Assembly: GCA_963693365.1 (NCBI GenBank)
Contig: CAVNZM010000004.1
Span: 2,976,001 to 3,040,000, forward strand
Length of the DNA: 64,000 nucleotides
Origin: Amoebidium appalachense
Taxonomy: Eukaryota; Ichthyosporea
Direction: 5' to 3'
Made by a program: the position numbers and the translations under genes
The notes under the pieces: model-generated
The model's input: the letters and a program-made list of their open reading frames with translations, nothing else
Told to the model about the DNA's origin: nothing
Database searches by the model: none
Shown here: piece by piece, positions 38,755 through 51,813 of the stretch
Layout: each line of letters begins with the position of its first letter
How positions within the stretch are numbered: the first letter of the stretch is position 1

Positions 38755-41504
38755 ACTACACAACACACACCGACCCCACCCCATGGGGTCCATTCACCAC
38801 CATCCTTGTATGCTTCCAGTTAAAGGGTCGTATCCCGCCTTTCACGCTCTATGCCACCAAGCATCAGCGCACACTAGAGTCCGACCCTTACCGTAGCACT
38901 CCTGGTAGCCAATAGTCTCGGGGCAGGCCAGGCCGTTGTTGACCGGGAAGGTGGTGGGGCTACGGGTCCGCTGCTGCACGCCTGCGCCGCAGCTGGCCGA
39001 GCACCCTTGCCACTCTGACCACTCGCCCATGACACAGTTGACGGGGCAGTCAACCTTTACGCAGCCTGTGGTGCTCTGCAGGTCGGGGCATACCGCACCA
39101 TTGTTGGCCGACGCCCTCGTGACCTGCCTGGTCAGCACAGCCGTGCCTGACGACTGTGCAGCCGCACCGTCGCACGAAGCTTGGCAGTCACCAACCACCC
39201 AATCACTGACCACACAGTCAACGTCGCACTGGGCCGTGCATGTCTGTGTCTCTTGAAGACCTGGGCAGGCCATACCGAGGCTGTTGGGTGCCACCAGCAC
39301 GCTCCTGGACCTAAGTGCCAGGCCACTGGCTGTGGGCAGCTGCCCGTCGCAGTTGCTGCTGGCAGCACAAGCCCATTCGGTCCACTGCCGTGCACAAGTG
39401 GTTAGGGACAGGCCATCATCCAGCCATCTCCAATGCTTTGATTCTAATGATACTTATTTGTCCCTTTGTTGCTGGAGTTGAAAAAAGGGGGAGGGGCGAG
39501 TGGGGGTGAGAAACGGGGGGGAGGGGGGGGGGAAGGAGGGGGGGGGGAAGAGGGGCAGAGCAACAAACAACCTGGGGGTGGGTGGGTGGGTGTGTGTGTG
39601 TGTGGGTGGGTGGGTGGCGGGGGGAGGGGGGGGGGGGGGGGGGGGGGAGGGGGGGGAGGGGGGGGGGGGAGGAGGAGGGGGGGGAGGAGGAGGCACGGGT
39701 CCAGTGCAAGCAGCAACATTGACATACCTGGTCAACCTCACAATGGACAGGGCAGTCAGTGATCTGGCAAGACTCGGTGATCTGCAGGGTCGTGTTGCAG
39801 GCCATGCCTCCGTTGAGAGGTTCGACCATGACGGTTCGGCTGCCCTGCTGGGTGCCCACAGCCACAGGATTGCGGCCGTCGCACACCGCACTACAGCTGT
39901 CGAAGGTGAAGGGGGTCAGCACACAGTCCACAGGGCAGAGCGTGCCCTCGCAGGCGGCCCTGTCCACCGTGACGCACTCGGCACCTCCGTTCTGGGCTGG
40001 GGCAGCAACCGGCCTGGTCCGTGTCATGGTGCCTCCAGTGCCGCAGTCCTTGTCACACGTGCTCCACTCTCCCCATGCACCAGGCTGGCAGGCCACCGGG
40101 CAGTCCTCACGGTAGCATGTCCGCGCGTCCATGAGGGCTGGGCAGGGGGTGCCATCGTGTGCCTGGTTGCGCACCACGTCGCGGGTAAACACCTGTTTAC
40201 CCTCGGCAGTGGGGCTCGACTCAACACACACAGCATCGCACACTCCCGCCACCCAATCGCTCACGGCGCAATCGACGTCGCAGTCAGAGATGCATGGGGC
40301 GTTCTCCACCAGCTCAGGGCAGGCCTTACCACCGTTGAGTGGGGCAGCCGCAACGAGACGTGTTCTGGTGACCAAGCCGTGGGCCTCAGAGACCTGGCCG
40401 TCACAGGCCTTTGCGCCGTCGCATGGGCTCCAAGGTGCCCACTCCGCCACCTGGCAGTTGACCGGGCAGCCGTCCACAGTGCAAGCAACCGTCTGGGCAG
40501 CCGGCCCACACTCGGCACCGCCATACTGCGGGGCAATAGCAACTTCGCGCTGGTCGATGCGTGTTCCGTTGACCGACACGTTGATCCCATCACAGACGGC
40601 CGAGCAGGCTCCCTCGACCCACTCGCCTTGCAGGCAGTCCCTCGGGCACTCGAACCCTTGGCAGGGAATGTACTCCACCAGGGCCGGGCACGGGGTCCCA
40701 CCATTCTGATCGGGCACGCTGACACTGCGCACGCGCTGCTGGGTGCCTGCGCCGCACGACGCCGTGCACTGTGTCCATTCGGACCACGCTGACACCGCGC
40801 AGCTGACCGGGCACGTCTTCACGCACTGCTCCACCAGCGCCAGGTCGCCACACACCGCTCCCTCGTTCTGCGGCTCCCGCTGTACATCCCTGGTCCTGGT
40901 GCGCTGGCCAGCAACGGCTCCGTTCACACCATCGCACTCGGCCTCGCAGGCAGTCGCCATGGGGTCGCTCCAGGGCCCGACCAGGCAGTCCACATTGCAC
41001 GTGTCCACTGAGCACGGAAGCTGCTCCACCAGAACTGGGCAGCCGGCTTTGGTGTTCTGTGGCTCAACAACCACCTGGCGCTGGCGCACCTGGGTGCCTG
41101 CTGCATTCCTTGTCTGCCCGTTGCACATGCTGGCAGCATCACACTGCCACTCGCTCCACCCAGACACCTGTGAGGACAGAGTCAGCCATCGGTTGTGCAG
41201 GCAGGGTGTGGCCGGCAGTTAGAAAGGTGACATGGTTGGGGTGATGAGGTTGGAGGGGGGTGGTGGTGTGTAAATGAGGGGTGGGGTAGACGTTAGCAGG
41301 AGAGAGGAGGTATATAGGTGCTTGTGTGAGTGGTGGTGGTGGTGGTGGTGGTCGGGGGGGGGGGAGGGGGGGGGGGGGGGGGGGGGGGGGCAAGTGGCAG
41401 CAATGAAAACAAGTGCTTGTGTGGGTATGTAAGGGTGAAGAAAATGAAGTAAGCATCTGGTGTTGGTGATGGTGGTAGTGGTGAAGGTTTGGTGTGTGTG
41501 TGTA

Positions 41505-41544
<40 letters not shown>

Positions 41545-42191
41545 CCACCTGGCAGGGTACTGAGCAGGCAACGGTTGTGCACGAACCAGTCTCGGCCAAA
41601 TCACCACATGGCTCGCCTCCGTTTTGGGCCTGCACAACGACGTCCCTACGGCGGGCCTGGCTGCCATCGGCTACGACGGTGCTGCCGTTGCAGCGTGACA
41701 GGGCATCGCACACCCATGGTGACCACTCGCCGGTAACGCAGGCCACGGGGCAGGCATCGATACGGCAAGGTGCCTCCTCAGCCAGCTGGCCACAGGGAAC
41801 CCCGCCTTGCAGTGCCGGCCTCGTCACGGCCCTGGTCCTCACCTGCAGCCCAGCGGCCGTGGGGTTGATCCCGTCGCATGACGCGCTGCAGCTCCATTCG
41901 GACCATGCAGTCATGTCGCAGTCCACTGGGCAGTCCGTCACCTCGCAACCGCGGGTGGCACGCAGCTCCTCGTCGCTGGGGCAGGGGGTGCCTCCGTACA
42001 AGGCATGCACAAGCACAGGCCTACGGCCCACCTGGGTGCCGGTGGCTCGCGGGCTGGTCCGGTCACAGGTGGCAGAACACTGGCTCCACTGCCAGTGGCC
42101 CAGCACACAGGGCACAGGACAAAGGGCCTGCAGCGACCTGTACGGGGCAAGGTTGGTCAGCATCACGGACACCACCAGTAGGCCGGGCCCT

Positions 42192-42226
<35 letters not shown>

Positions 42227-45144
42227 ACCCACCCACCCACCTCCCACCTCCCCCCTGCCCTCACAACATATGCATGCACACGGCCACCTCTCCCAGGGCA
42301 CCCGGCGGGAAACCAAAGGCCAGCCAACCATGCCCTCAGAACCAAACGGGGGTGCGCCCAAGCCATCGGCATACTTACGTTGGGTCCTCGGCTTGGCAGT
42401 TGCCAGATGTGCCGCATCCCAGGAACACAGACAGGCGCGTGCCAGCGACGGTGCGGAAGGTCCCCCGCACCGTGATCACCTGCTGGGAGTCTCCCAACAG
42501 CGCCGTCTCGCCATTATCATAGGCCCATGTCTGGGCACCAGCATAGTCCTTGGATTCCCAGCCCTGTGCAGCGCTGCCCTGGACCTGCAGAGATGCGGGG
42601 TCGAAGCTGGACACCTGCGGTTGCAAACCAGTAAGGATTAGTGCTTGCCACACACACACACACACACACACATACACCCCCTTGGTTTATGCACGGCACC
42701 CTTCTCCCTGCATGGCCAAGCATAGGCCAGCATACACTGCCACCCTCCGTATGCACATAATGCCTGCACTTCCTGCCTCTGGACATTGCCCAGGGGCCTA
42801 GACCATGTTTCACAACCGGGAACATACCACTTGTTGGGTGCCCCCATAGTGCGCCGTTACAACCACCCTGTCGGCTGCCCGCAGGTCACACGACTGGGTC
42901 CGGTTCTGGGCAGAGGTGATGCCCGTGAACACCAATGGGGTGTCCCCTTGGCCAGGGCAAGACCCAGTCAGCGTCATTGTGTCGGCGGCCATGTCAACCA
43001 CCACCTCAAAGGTGCAGGTGGAGGACGCGGGCTCGGCCCCGGGTGCTGCTGCTACCAGAGATGCAACCTGCGACCTGGTGGCGTCGCCGGGAAGGCCCAC
43101 GACTGCCTCCACCACATTTGCCGACAGGAACCACATCTCGGCCCCAACCAGGGAGTCCTGGCTGGCTACCAGGCAGGCCTGCGTCCCCTTGCACAGCTCC
43201 ACCTCGGACAGCTGTGGGCACGCATCACCGCGGTTCAGGGGGGGCTGGGCCACAAGGCGGCTCCTAGTGCGCGTGCCAGCATCGGGCAACTGCGAGCAAG
43301 AACAAGCTGACCAGTCGCCCCAAGGGCTGACCGTGCATGCAACCGGGCACAGATCGTACATGCAGGCCTCCTGCTCCGTGTCGTTGCCGCATGCCTGCCC
43401 GCCGTTGAGTGCAGGGCGCTGCACACCGCGTACTCTTGTCTCCCTCGTGCGGGGCCGGCGCGGGCGCCCCCCGCCGAGCCCCGTCCCGCCGGAGGGCCCG
43501 CCCCGCGGGGGCCCGCGGGCGCCGCCGTCCGACCCGCGGGGCGGCGGCCCCCCCGCCCCCCCCCCCCCCCCCCCGCCGCGCCCCCCCCCCCCCCGCGGGG
43601 CCGGCGGGGGGGGGGGGGGACGGCGACGCGGTCCGGGCAGGGGAGGGAGGGGGGGGGGGGGAGGGAGCAGCGTGCCCGGCGGCGCGGGGCGGCGGGGCTG
43701 AGTGCCGTCAACAGTCACTGTAAGCCCGTTGCAAGAAGTGGAGGCTACACATGACCACGGTGACCAGTCTGTGTTGACAACCATCAATGATTAGCGATTT
43801 ATACAGTTTGCATACATGGTGTGCATACTGGGGAAACCAGAATTATTGCTACGTTTGCTATGGCTATTGATGAACTAGTTCAAAAGAAATGGGTTGTTAG
43901 GGTTACCAAAGAAACTCACTTCATAGTGAAAAGCAATGTTGGTAGATGCATCATAACGGGAAAGAGAAGTGGGATACTACAAGGAAGAATAAAAGGAATG
44001 CATGAGAACTAAAAAGGGATTGGCACCTTGCATGAGACAGTCCACGGGACAAGCATCTGAGATGCAATCATCGTACTCTTGGAGTGAAGGACATGGTTGC
44101 CCTCCGTTTTCAGGATGTGTGCTTGCGGTACGACTTCTTGAACGTGTTCCCTGTGTAAAGGGAGTCTCTCCATTGCAGAAGGCCCTCGGTGCACATGTGC
44201 TCCAACCAACCCATTCAGCCACCTGCAGGGTTTGATGGTCTTAGTCAAGTTAAAAGCTCAAGTATTTTCATGTGCAAGGATGTTCCAAAACTGCACATCA
44301 TGTGATCCTATGTAGTTGGATGCTAGCAACGCCATGCAGCAGGGTCGCAAGTAGATCTCACAGGAAGCTAATGCATGAAAGACACCATATGCAACTGACA
44401 CCAACAAGTGCACCAAACTGCAACCCCGTATTTCATCCACACACCAGAAACACTGAAGTCCACTCACCACACAATCCACCGGGCAGTTGGTTACAGTACA
44501 GGCCACAAGCTGCTCAAGGTCGTCCGGGCAAACCAAGCCCCCGTATTGGGGCTCTTGGATAACTTGGCGTGTCCACTTCTCAAGCCCATTAGCCATTGAC
44601 TGGGTGCCCGGACAGTCAGCCACACATGGACCGTGGACCCAGTCACTGACTGCGCAATCACGTGGACAGCGGATACCATTGCACACTCGATTCTCCTTGA
44701 GACTGCCACACTCCGCACCGTCAGCATGTTGAGGTCGCACAACATTTCGGGTGCGAGATTCGAGACCTTGTCCGCATGACTGAGTGCATGCACTCCAGCT
44801 CGACCACTCATCCATCAGACAGTCAACAGCACAATCAAGTTTGCATGTGAAGTTGCCTTCCAAAGTTGGGCACTGCTGACCACCATATTGCGGCGCAATC
44901 ACGACGACACGTGTTGCTAACTGGTAGCCCGAGGACACCGGTGACACTCGATCGCATGACACTTGGCAATCCGACATATTCCATGCCGATACCTGCAGGT
45001 TGAGTTCAATTGGTGAGCCACAAACTGAAGGAGAAGGGGAAAGGATACCGCCTTTGTGATCCAAACAAAAGAAAACTTAAGGTTAGACTAGAAGCATGTA
45101 TTGTTGGGTGGGTGGAGGGAGGGAGGGACGGAGGGGGAGGGAGG

Positions 45145-45178
<34 letters not shown>

Positions 45179-47815
45179 ACCACGTGGGTGGGTGGGTGGG
45201 TGGGTGGGTGGGTGGGTGGGTGGGTGGGTGGGTGGGTGGGAGGGAGAGAGGGAGGGAGAGAGGGAGGGCCACCAGGTGGGCTGGTGGGCTGGTGGGCTGG
45301 TGGGTGGGTGGGTGGGTGGGTGGGTGGGTGGGTGGGTGGGTGGGAGGGAGGGAGGGAGGGAGGGCCACCACGTGGGTGGGTGGGTGGGTGGGTGGGTGAT
45401 TGGGAGAGAGGGAGGGAGAGAGGGAGGAGGGAGTAGGGAAGAAGGGGTCGGGGTGGGGGGGTGGGAGGGGGAAGGGGGGAAGGGGGGGGGGGGAGGGGGG
45501 GGGGGGGGGGGGGGGGAAGGAAGGGGTAGGGGGGAGGGGGGGGGGGGGGGGGAGGCATGGAGGAGGGACACTCACTGTGCAATCAACTGGGCACTCCAAC
45601 CCAATGCAAGGTGCCTCCTCAAACGAGGGACCACAGCTGCGGCCGTTTGCATGGCTTGGTCGTTCTGTCTTGCGCTGCCGTGTTGTCAGTCCCTGGCCGC
45701 ATGCACTGGAACAAGAGCTCCAGTCACTCCATGCGGATTGGAGGCAGTCCAAGTCACACTCCACCGCACAGTCCAGAACACGGTTGATGTTTTCTCCTTC
45801 CAACAGAGAGGTGGTGCCGTCACAAAGGGCGCCGCCGTACTTGGGGGATTGCAGAATTGGTCTAGTTTCGAGCAGAGTACCCGCCACCACCGGTGCCATA
45901 CCGTCACATGTAGCCTGGCAAGAGGACAAGGAAGGTGGTCCAACAATGCAATCTACGGGGCACTGCATGCCCGTGCAGGATTGGCTCTCGTCCTGCGGAA
46001 CAGGGCACCTAAGGCCGTTGCCGTTGGCAAGCTGAGTGGTGACCCAGTGCCGAGTTTGTTGCCCGGTACCACATGATGCCGAGCATGTTTGCCAATCGGT
46101 CCAGTAGCCCACGCAGTCCACCGGGCAATCACTTGTCACACAGGGACCTACATTAACGAGTGATGGGCAAGGCTCCCCACCGTTTGCCGATGGCGTAATT
46201 ACCATTCTCTCTTGCTTTTGGGTGCCAGATGAAGAAGGTGTGACACCGTCGCAACGACGCAGGGCATCGCACCCATACCAATCGCTCCAGGTGCTCACCA
46301 CACAGGGCACCGGGCAGGATGAATACTCGCACGTGTCCCCTTCAGATAGGGTTGGACAAGGGGCTCCGCTGTTTTCAGGAGGAACAACTATGACGCGATT
46401 TCTCATGGTCTTGCCAACCGATTTGGTGGTAGCACCGTCACAGTTGTCCGGAGCGTCGCAAGCCCATGAGGACCATGCGGACACCTGATCGATGAAACAT
46501 AGGTCAGCAACTCGACATCACCAAAGCCCTACCCCAATTCGTTTTAGACCTCCTCCCCCCCCCCCCTCCCCCCTCCCATCTTTCCTTACTTTCCCTCCCT
46601 TTCCACAATAAACAAACAAGCAGCCATCCCCAGATTGTCATGCGAATGACTATCAAAGTATCCACCAGCAAGTAGGAAAGGTATAAGTTGCCAATAAGTT
46701 GATCGTTTTGTTCCCTACAGAAGGGCCTAAGGCAGGAGGGATAACAAACCATACCTGGCAATCGACGGGGCAGGCTGTAATATTGCAGGGCTGGGATTGC
46801 TGAAGCATGCTGGTGTCAGTAGGGCACGCGACTCCGCCATTTTGTGCGGTAACGAGGACAACTCTTGAAGCCATGATTGTGCCTGTTGCTGTTGTTGACA
46901 GCCCATCACAGGATGCAGAGCAGTTGCCCCAGACCCAGTCACTCAACTAGAGGTGAAAAGATCAGTTACACGAAAAGGGCCATGACCTCATTACAGAGAA
47001 ACTCCGAGCCAACACCTGGGTTGGAGGGCACCCTTTTTTTTTTTTCTTCTTTTTTTTTTACTTGTTTTTTTTTTTGTGTGTGTAAAGGGTGGCGGCGGGC
47101 GGGGGGGGGGGGGGGGGGGGGGGGGGGAGGGGGGGGGGGGGGGGGGGATCATGGAAAATCACACGGCATCTGGGGACACACTACTGACGACGGGGAAGTG
47201 CAAGCATTGAGGGATAAAGAGGGGGTTCTATTGGCTGCTTTAAAGTCTATACTGGGTGCTGTGGATGTGCCCAGTTACCTGGCATTTAACTGGGCAGCGT
47301 GTACCCTCACAAGCCTCGACATCCTCCAATACTGGGCATGGCGATCCCTCGTTTACTCTATCTCTGATGACAGTGCGCACGCGAGCTCTGGCGCCACCTT
47401 GACCACAGTCCACAGAGCAGCTTGTCCACTCTGCCCATTCTGTGACTGCAACAAGGTGTGTATAATTTAATCGTCCTATTTGATGATTCATAACTGCGAA
47501 AGTTCGATTCTAATTCCTGTTTTTAGCACGAGTTTTGTGTATCTTATCATAGTAATACCACACTTTTGCTAACACATGCGAGAACGTGTTGTGGTCTTGT
47601 TATATCTTTTCGAATGTCAGATCAGCACAGCTGAAAAACGGCCTGCGAGTGGAGGGGCGGGAGGAGGGGGGGGGGGGGGGGGGGGGGGGGTGCATTCGTG
47701 GGTTAGATTGACGGAAGTGCAGACATCTAAAGGCAAATCACAAAACGCCATAAAATTATTAAAACCAGCGACAAAATTAAACTTATAAAAAGGGGTGTGG
47801 GTATGTGTGTAGTGT

Positions 47816-47849
<34 letters not shown>

Positions 47850-47961
47850 TGAATGGGTGAGGGAGGGTGTGGGTGGGTGGGTGGGTGGGTTTGAGCGGGA
47901 GGGGGAGGATGTGTGTGTGTGTGTGTGTGTGTGTGGAAGGTTGGGTGGGTTTGAGAGGGTG

Positions 47962-47993
<32 letters not shown>

Positions 47994-49604
47994 GAAGGCA
48001 CGTACCAAGGCAGTCTACTGGGCAGCGAGTGGTCTCCATAAATGCCGTATCAACAAGCGCAGTCCCATTACAAGTGGCCCCACCATACATTTCGGTGCGA
48101 ATGACATGGCGTTTTCTTGAAACTGATGCGGAGATGTTTGGCCCAGTTCCATCACAGAGATCAAGGATATTAGGCTCCCAACCAGCCCACTCGGATATCT
48201 ATTTTGGGCACACGAGTCAGTTAAACCATCAACATGGCACACACCCCAAACCTTCCGACAGAGGAAAAATGATCAAGTTAAGAGAATGGTTGCATGCAGA
48301 TCCGTGCATGGCAGGCAAGGGGCATTGATCGATCAATTTAGGAGATAATGATCAACCTTTCCACCACATCATCCAGTACATAGGGCAACTTCATAGCTCT
48401 CACAATCATGCACTCACCAGACAATCCACCGGACACTCCTGGTAGGTGCAAGTTGATGCATCTGAAGTAGATTCACACGGTGCCCCACCGTTCAAGGGTG
48501 GGCGTGCAACACTCCGAGAGCGTAGGGCCGTACCACTGGCGACGGGTGTTTGACCATCACAGTAGTCTCTGGCCGAACACACCCACTCACTCCAGCTTGA
48601 AAGCAGGCAGCTCACAGCACACTCACGGGTGCATGGGGCTTGCTCAACTAAGGGTGGGCACGGTACGCCACCATTCTCCACAGCGGTGATGGCAACTCTT
48701 TGTCGGGTGATGTTGCCGACTACTTGAGGCTCGGCATCGTTGCAGGTTGCGGAGCAGGACGACCACCCCGACCATTCTGCCACCTGCAGGGGTAAGAGGA
48801 ATTGCATGAGGCGTCGTTCAGCCAATCAAAACCCATCAAAAAGAATAGGTGAGAAGCTTATGCTTGTAAAATATAGAGCCATTTTTCCGTAATTGGTCTG
48901 TCCGATTTTGTTTGGCCATGCATACTACAACAACTAGGGGCACTGTACCTTGCAGTCAACGGGGCAGTCCGACACACTGCATGGTGCATAATCTATCGTA
49001 GCCCCACATGGCTCGCCATCATTTTGAGGTGCCTGAGTGGTAGAACGAACTCGGTGCATGCGGCCATCAGCCGTCGCCGTAATCATGTTGCATTCAACAG
49101 CACAGGATGACCAATCACCCCATGGTGTTTGCTTGCAGTCTACAGGGCAGGTTACGTTGCATGACCGGCTCGCATCCAGAACGGGACACGGCAGACCCCC
49201 ATATGCGGCAGCACGTACAACAGGGCGGCTTCGCTGTTGCTGGCCTGTGCTAAACGGATCACTACCGCTGCATTGGGTGTTGCAGATGGACCAGTCACCC
49301 CAGGAAGAGACCTGTAAGGTACAGAGTGTAAGTAAACAGCGCATCCTATCTTTTACATAACCCCCTTCTTGTGTTGCTTCCTCAGCCACTAACCTTTCAT
49401 TTCGTATTGCTGAACCTATTTGTCAAATACATGCAACCGTGTATGTGTACATGTGCTCACGGCGCCAGCAGGAACCTAATGCAGGCAGGTGCAAGGGAGG
49501 GAGTGAGAGAAGGAGGGAGGGAGAGACCGGGGGAAAGAGGGACAAAAGGGCTCCAGAAGTGTAATGTCTTTTTTTCCCTTTCTTCTCGTGGAGGGGGGGG
49601 GGGG

Positions 49605-49639
<35 letters not shown>

Positions 49640-49740
49640 ACAGGGGAGGAAGGGTATGCGTGTGGAAAAGAGGAAGCGAGGAAAGGAATCTGACATTATT
49701 TTTTTTTCCCCCTTCTCATTATGTTCGTGGGGATCAGGAA

Positions 49741-49773
<33 letters not shown>

Positions 49774-49902
49774 GGGGGGCAGGAGGAACGAAAGAGGGAC
49801 TGAGGGTAAGAAAATGTATTTTTGTTTTTTGTATTCATTTATTTTTCCTTTTCTTCTCTTTTGACGCGTTTGTGTTTTTTTTTTTTTCGTTTTTTTTTGT
49901 TT

Positions 49903-49987
<85 letters not shown>

Positions 49988-50284
49988 AAACTGGGGAGGA
50001 AGGGCACTTCTCTTTTGGCCCGTATGTGTGTGTGTGGTGGGGGGGGGGGGGGGGGGGGGGAGGGGGGGGGGGAGGGGGAGGGGGAGGGGCGGGGGGGGGG
50101 AGGGGGGAGGGGGGAGGGGGGGGGGGGGGGGGGGGGGGGAGGGAGGGGGGACTGAAGAGGAAGGGCAGGAGTGTGGTCGGGGTGCCGAACCACGAACTGG
50201 GATGGAGACAAGCGAGGAGGGGAGGGGACAGGAGACCCCGGGAGGTGGGGATGGGATAAGCCAACTAAATTGGAGGGGGAGGGG

Positions 50285-50333
<49 letters not shown>

Positions 50334-51761
50334 GAAGGGGGGAGGAAGCCATACCAGGCAATCAACCGGGCACTCCGTAAACTCGCAAGTTTGGGTGCTG
50401 TAGAGGTCGGTTGGACATGCAGTTCCCCCGTTTGCGGCCGGAATCTTGATGTCCCTGGTCCGTACACTTGTGCCAAAGGACTCGGACACATCGCCCGTGC
50501 AGCGTTTTGATGCATCACACGTCCAATTAGTCCATTCAGAAACAGCGCAATCGACCAGGCAGAGTGAAGTACATGGTCGCTCCTCTGCTTGAGTAGGGCA
50601 TGCCTCCCCGCCATTGGCTGCTTGCACTTGCACAGGGCGTGTTCTGCTCTCTTGACCATCAGCCATAGGGGAAATACCGTCACAATAGCCCTGGGCAGTA
50701 CACGAACCCCATTCTCCCCAATCAGCCACCTGTAAACACAGAGTCAGTAACCCAGCTCTTTGCTCAGTGTTGTCATGCAAAATAAAAAAACTACTTGCAC
50801 AAGACCCAACAGCTCACCTTGCATGAAACCGGGCACAGGGTGTAGTTGCATGGTTGAATATCCAAAGTCTTAGGACACTCATCACCCCCATTCTGGCTTA
50901 GCCTAATGATCGGTCGTGTTCGCTGAACCTCCCCTGCAGCCCAAGAGGAAGTGTCTTTGCAGGATGCAGCACCGTTGCACACTGTCCAGTCACCCCATTG
51001 GCCGACAGCACACGACACTGGGCACTGGGCAAACACACACGCCTTGGTCTCCGAGGTGTCTAGGGGACATGACAGGCCTCCATTTGCAGGGGTCCGCACG
51101 ACAACACGGTTCCGTACCTGCAAAGTTAAGAGATGTTAAACTCTCTAGCAAACACAAGTTACATGTACACTTCCTATAGGCAACTGCTGGATTCCAAGCC
51201 TCAATACAGGTAATGGAAAGGAGTATCAGCCTCCTCTCACGGACTCACCAGGGTATGGGATATACGAGAAGCAACCAAAAAGCTTTACTAATCTTTATGA
51301 GAACACTACAAAATCGGATACGTTTCATACGTTTTTGGTTTCCCGCTATTTTTTTTGTTTTTGAAGAAGAGGCCGGGGGGGGGGGAGGGGGGAGGGGGGG
51401 GGGGGGGGAGGGGGGAGGGGGGAGAGGCAGAGGGGGGGCAGAGGGGGAAGTACGAAAGCATTCAGGTGCCGCAATACACAGGTGCTCAAAAAAAGCAGAC
51501 TAGCTAAAGCAGATGAAAAATGGAACAATACCCGAAAGAGTGTGTGCGTGCATCTATTTCCCCAAGGGGGGAGATGATGGTGTGGGCTAAACGTGTTACA
51601 GAGTACGGAGTACACGTTCATTACTGACAACACAATATCAAATTGCAAAGCACACACAGAAGATTATGCATCATGGCAAGGGGCGGGGCAGGGGGAGGGG
51701 GGGGGGGGGGGGGGGGGGGATGGTAAGAAAAGGGTGGCCGGAAGGGGGAAGGGGGGAGGGG

Positions 51762-51813
<52 letters not shown>

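Noticed and set aside
13975-43443. Interpretation of the tandem units as separate paralogous genes or a mobile element
   Set aside because: No start codon with signal peptide, stop codon or terminal structure exists per unit. Splice phases close from unit to unit, and there are no terminal inverted repeats or transposase.
49371-50683. Long Gly-rich (plus) and Pro-rich (minus) open frames
   Set aside because: They consist of intron poly-G/poly-C tracts; the real exons 7 and 8 flank them.
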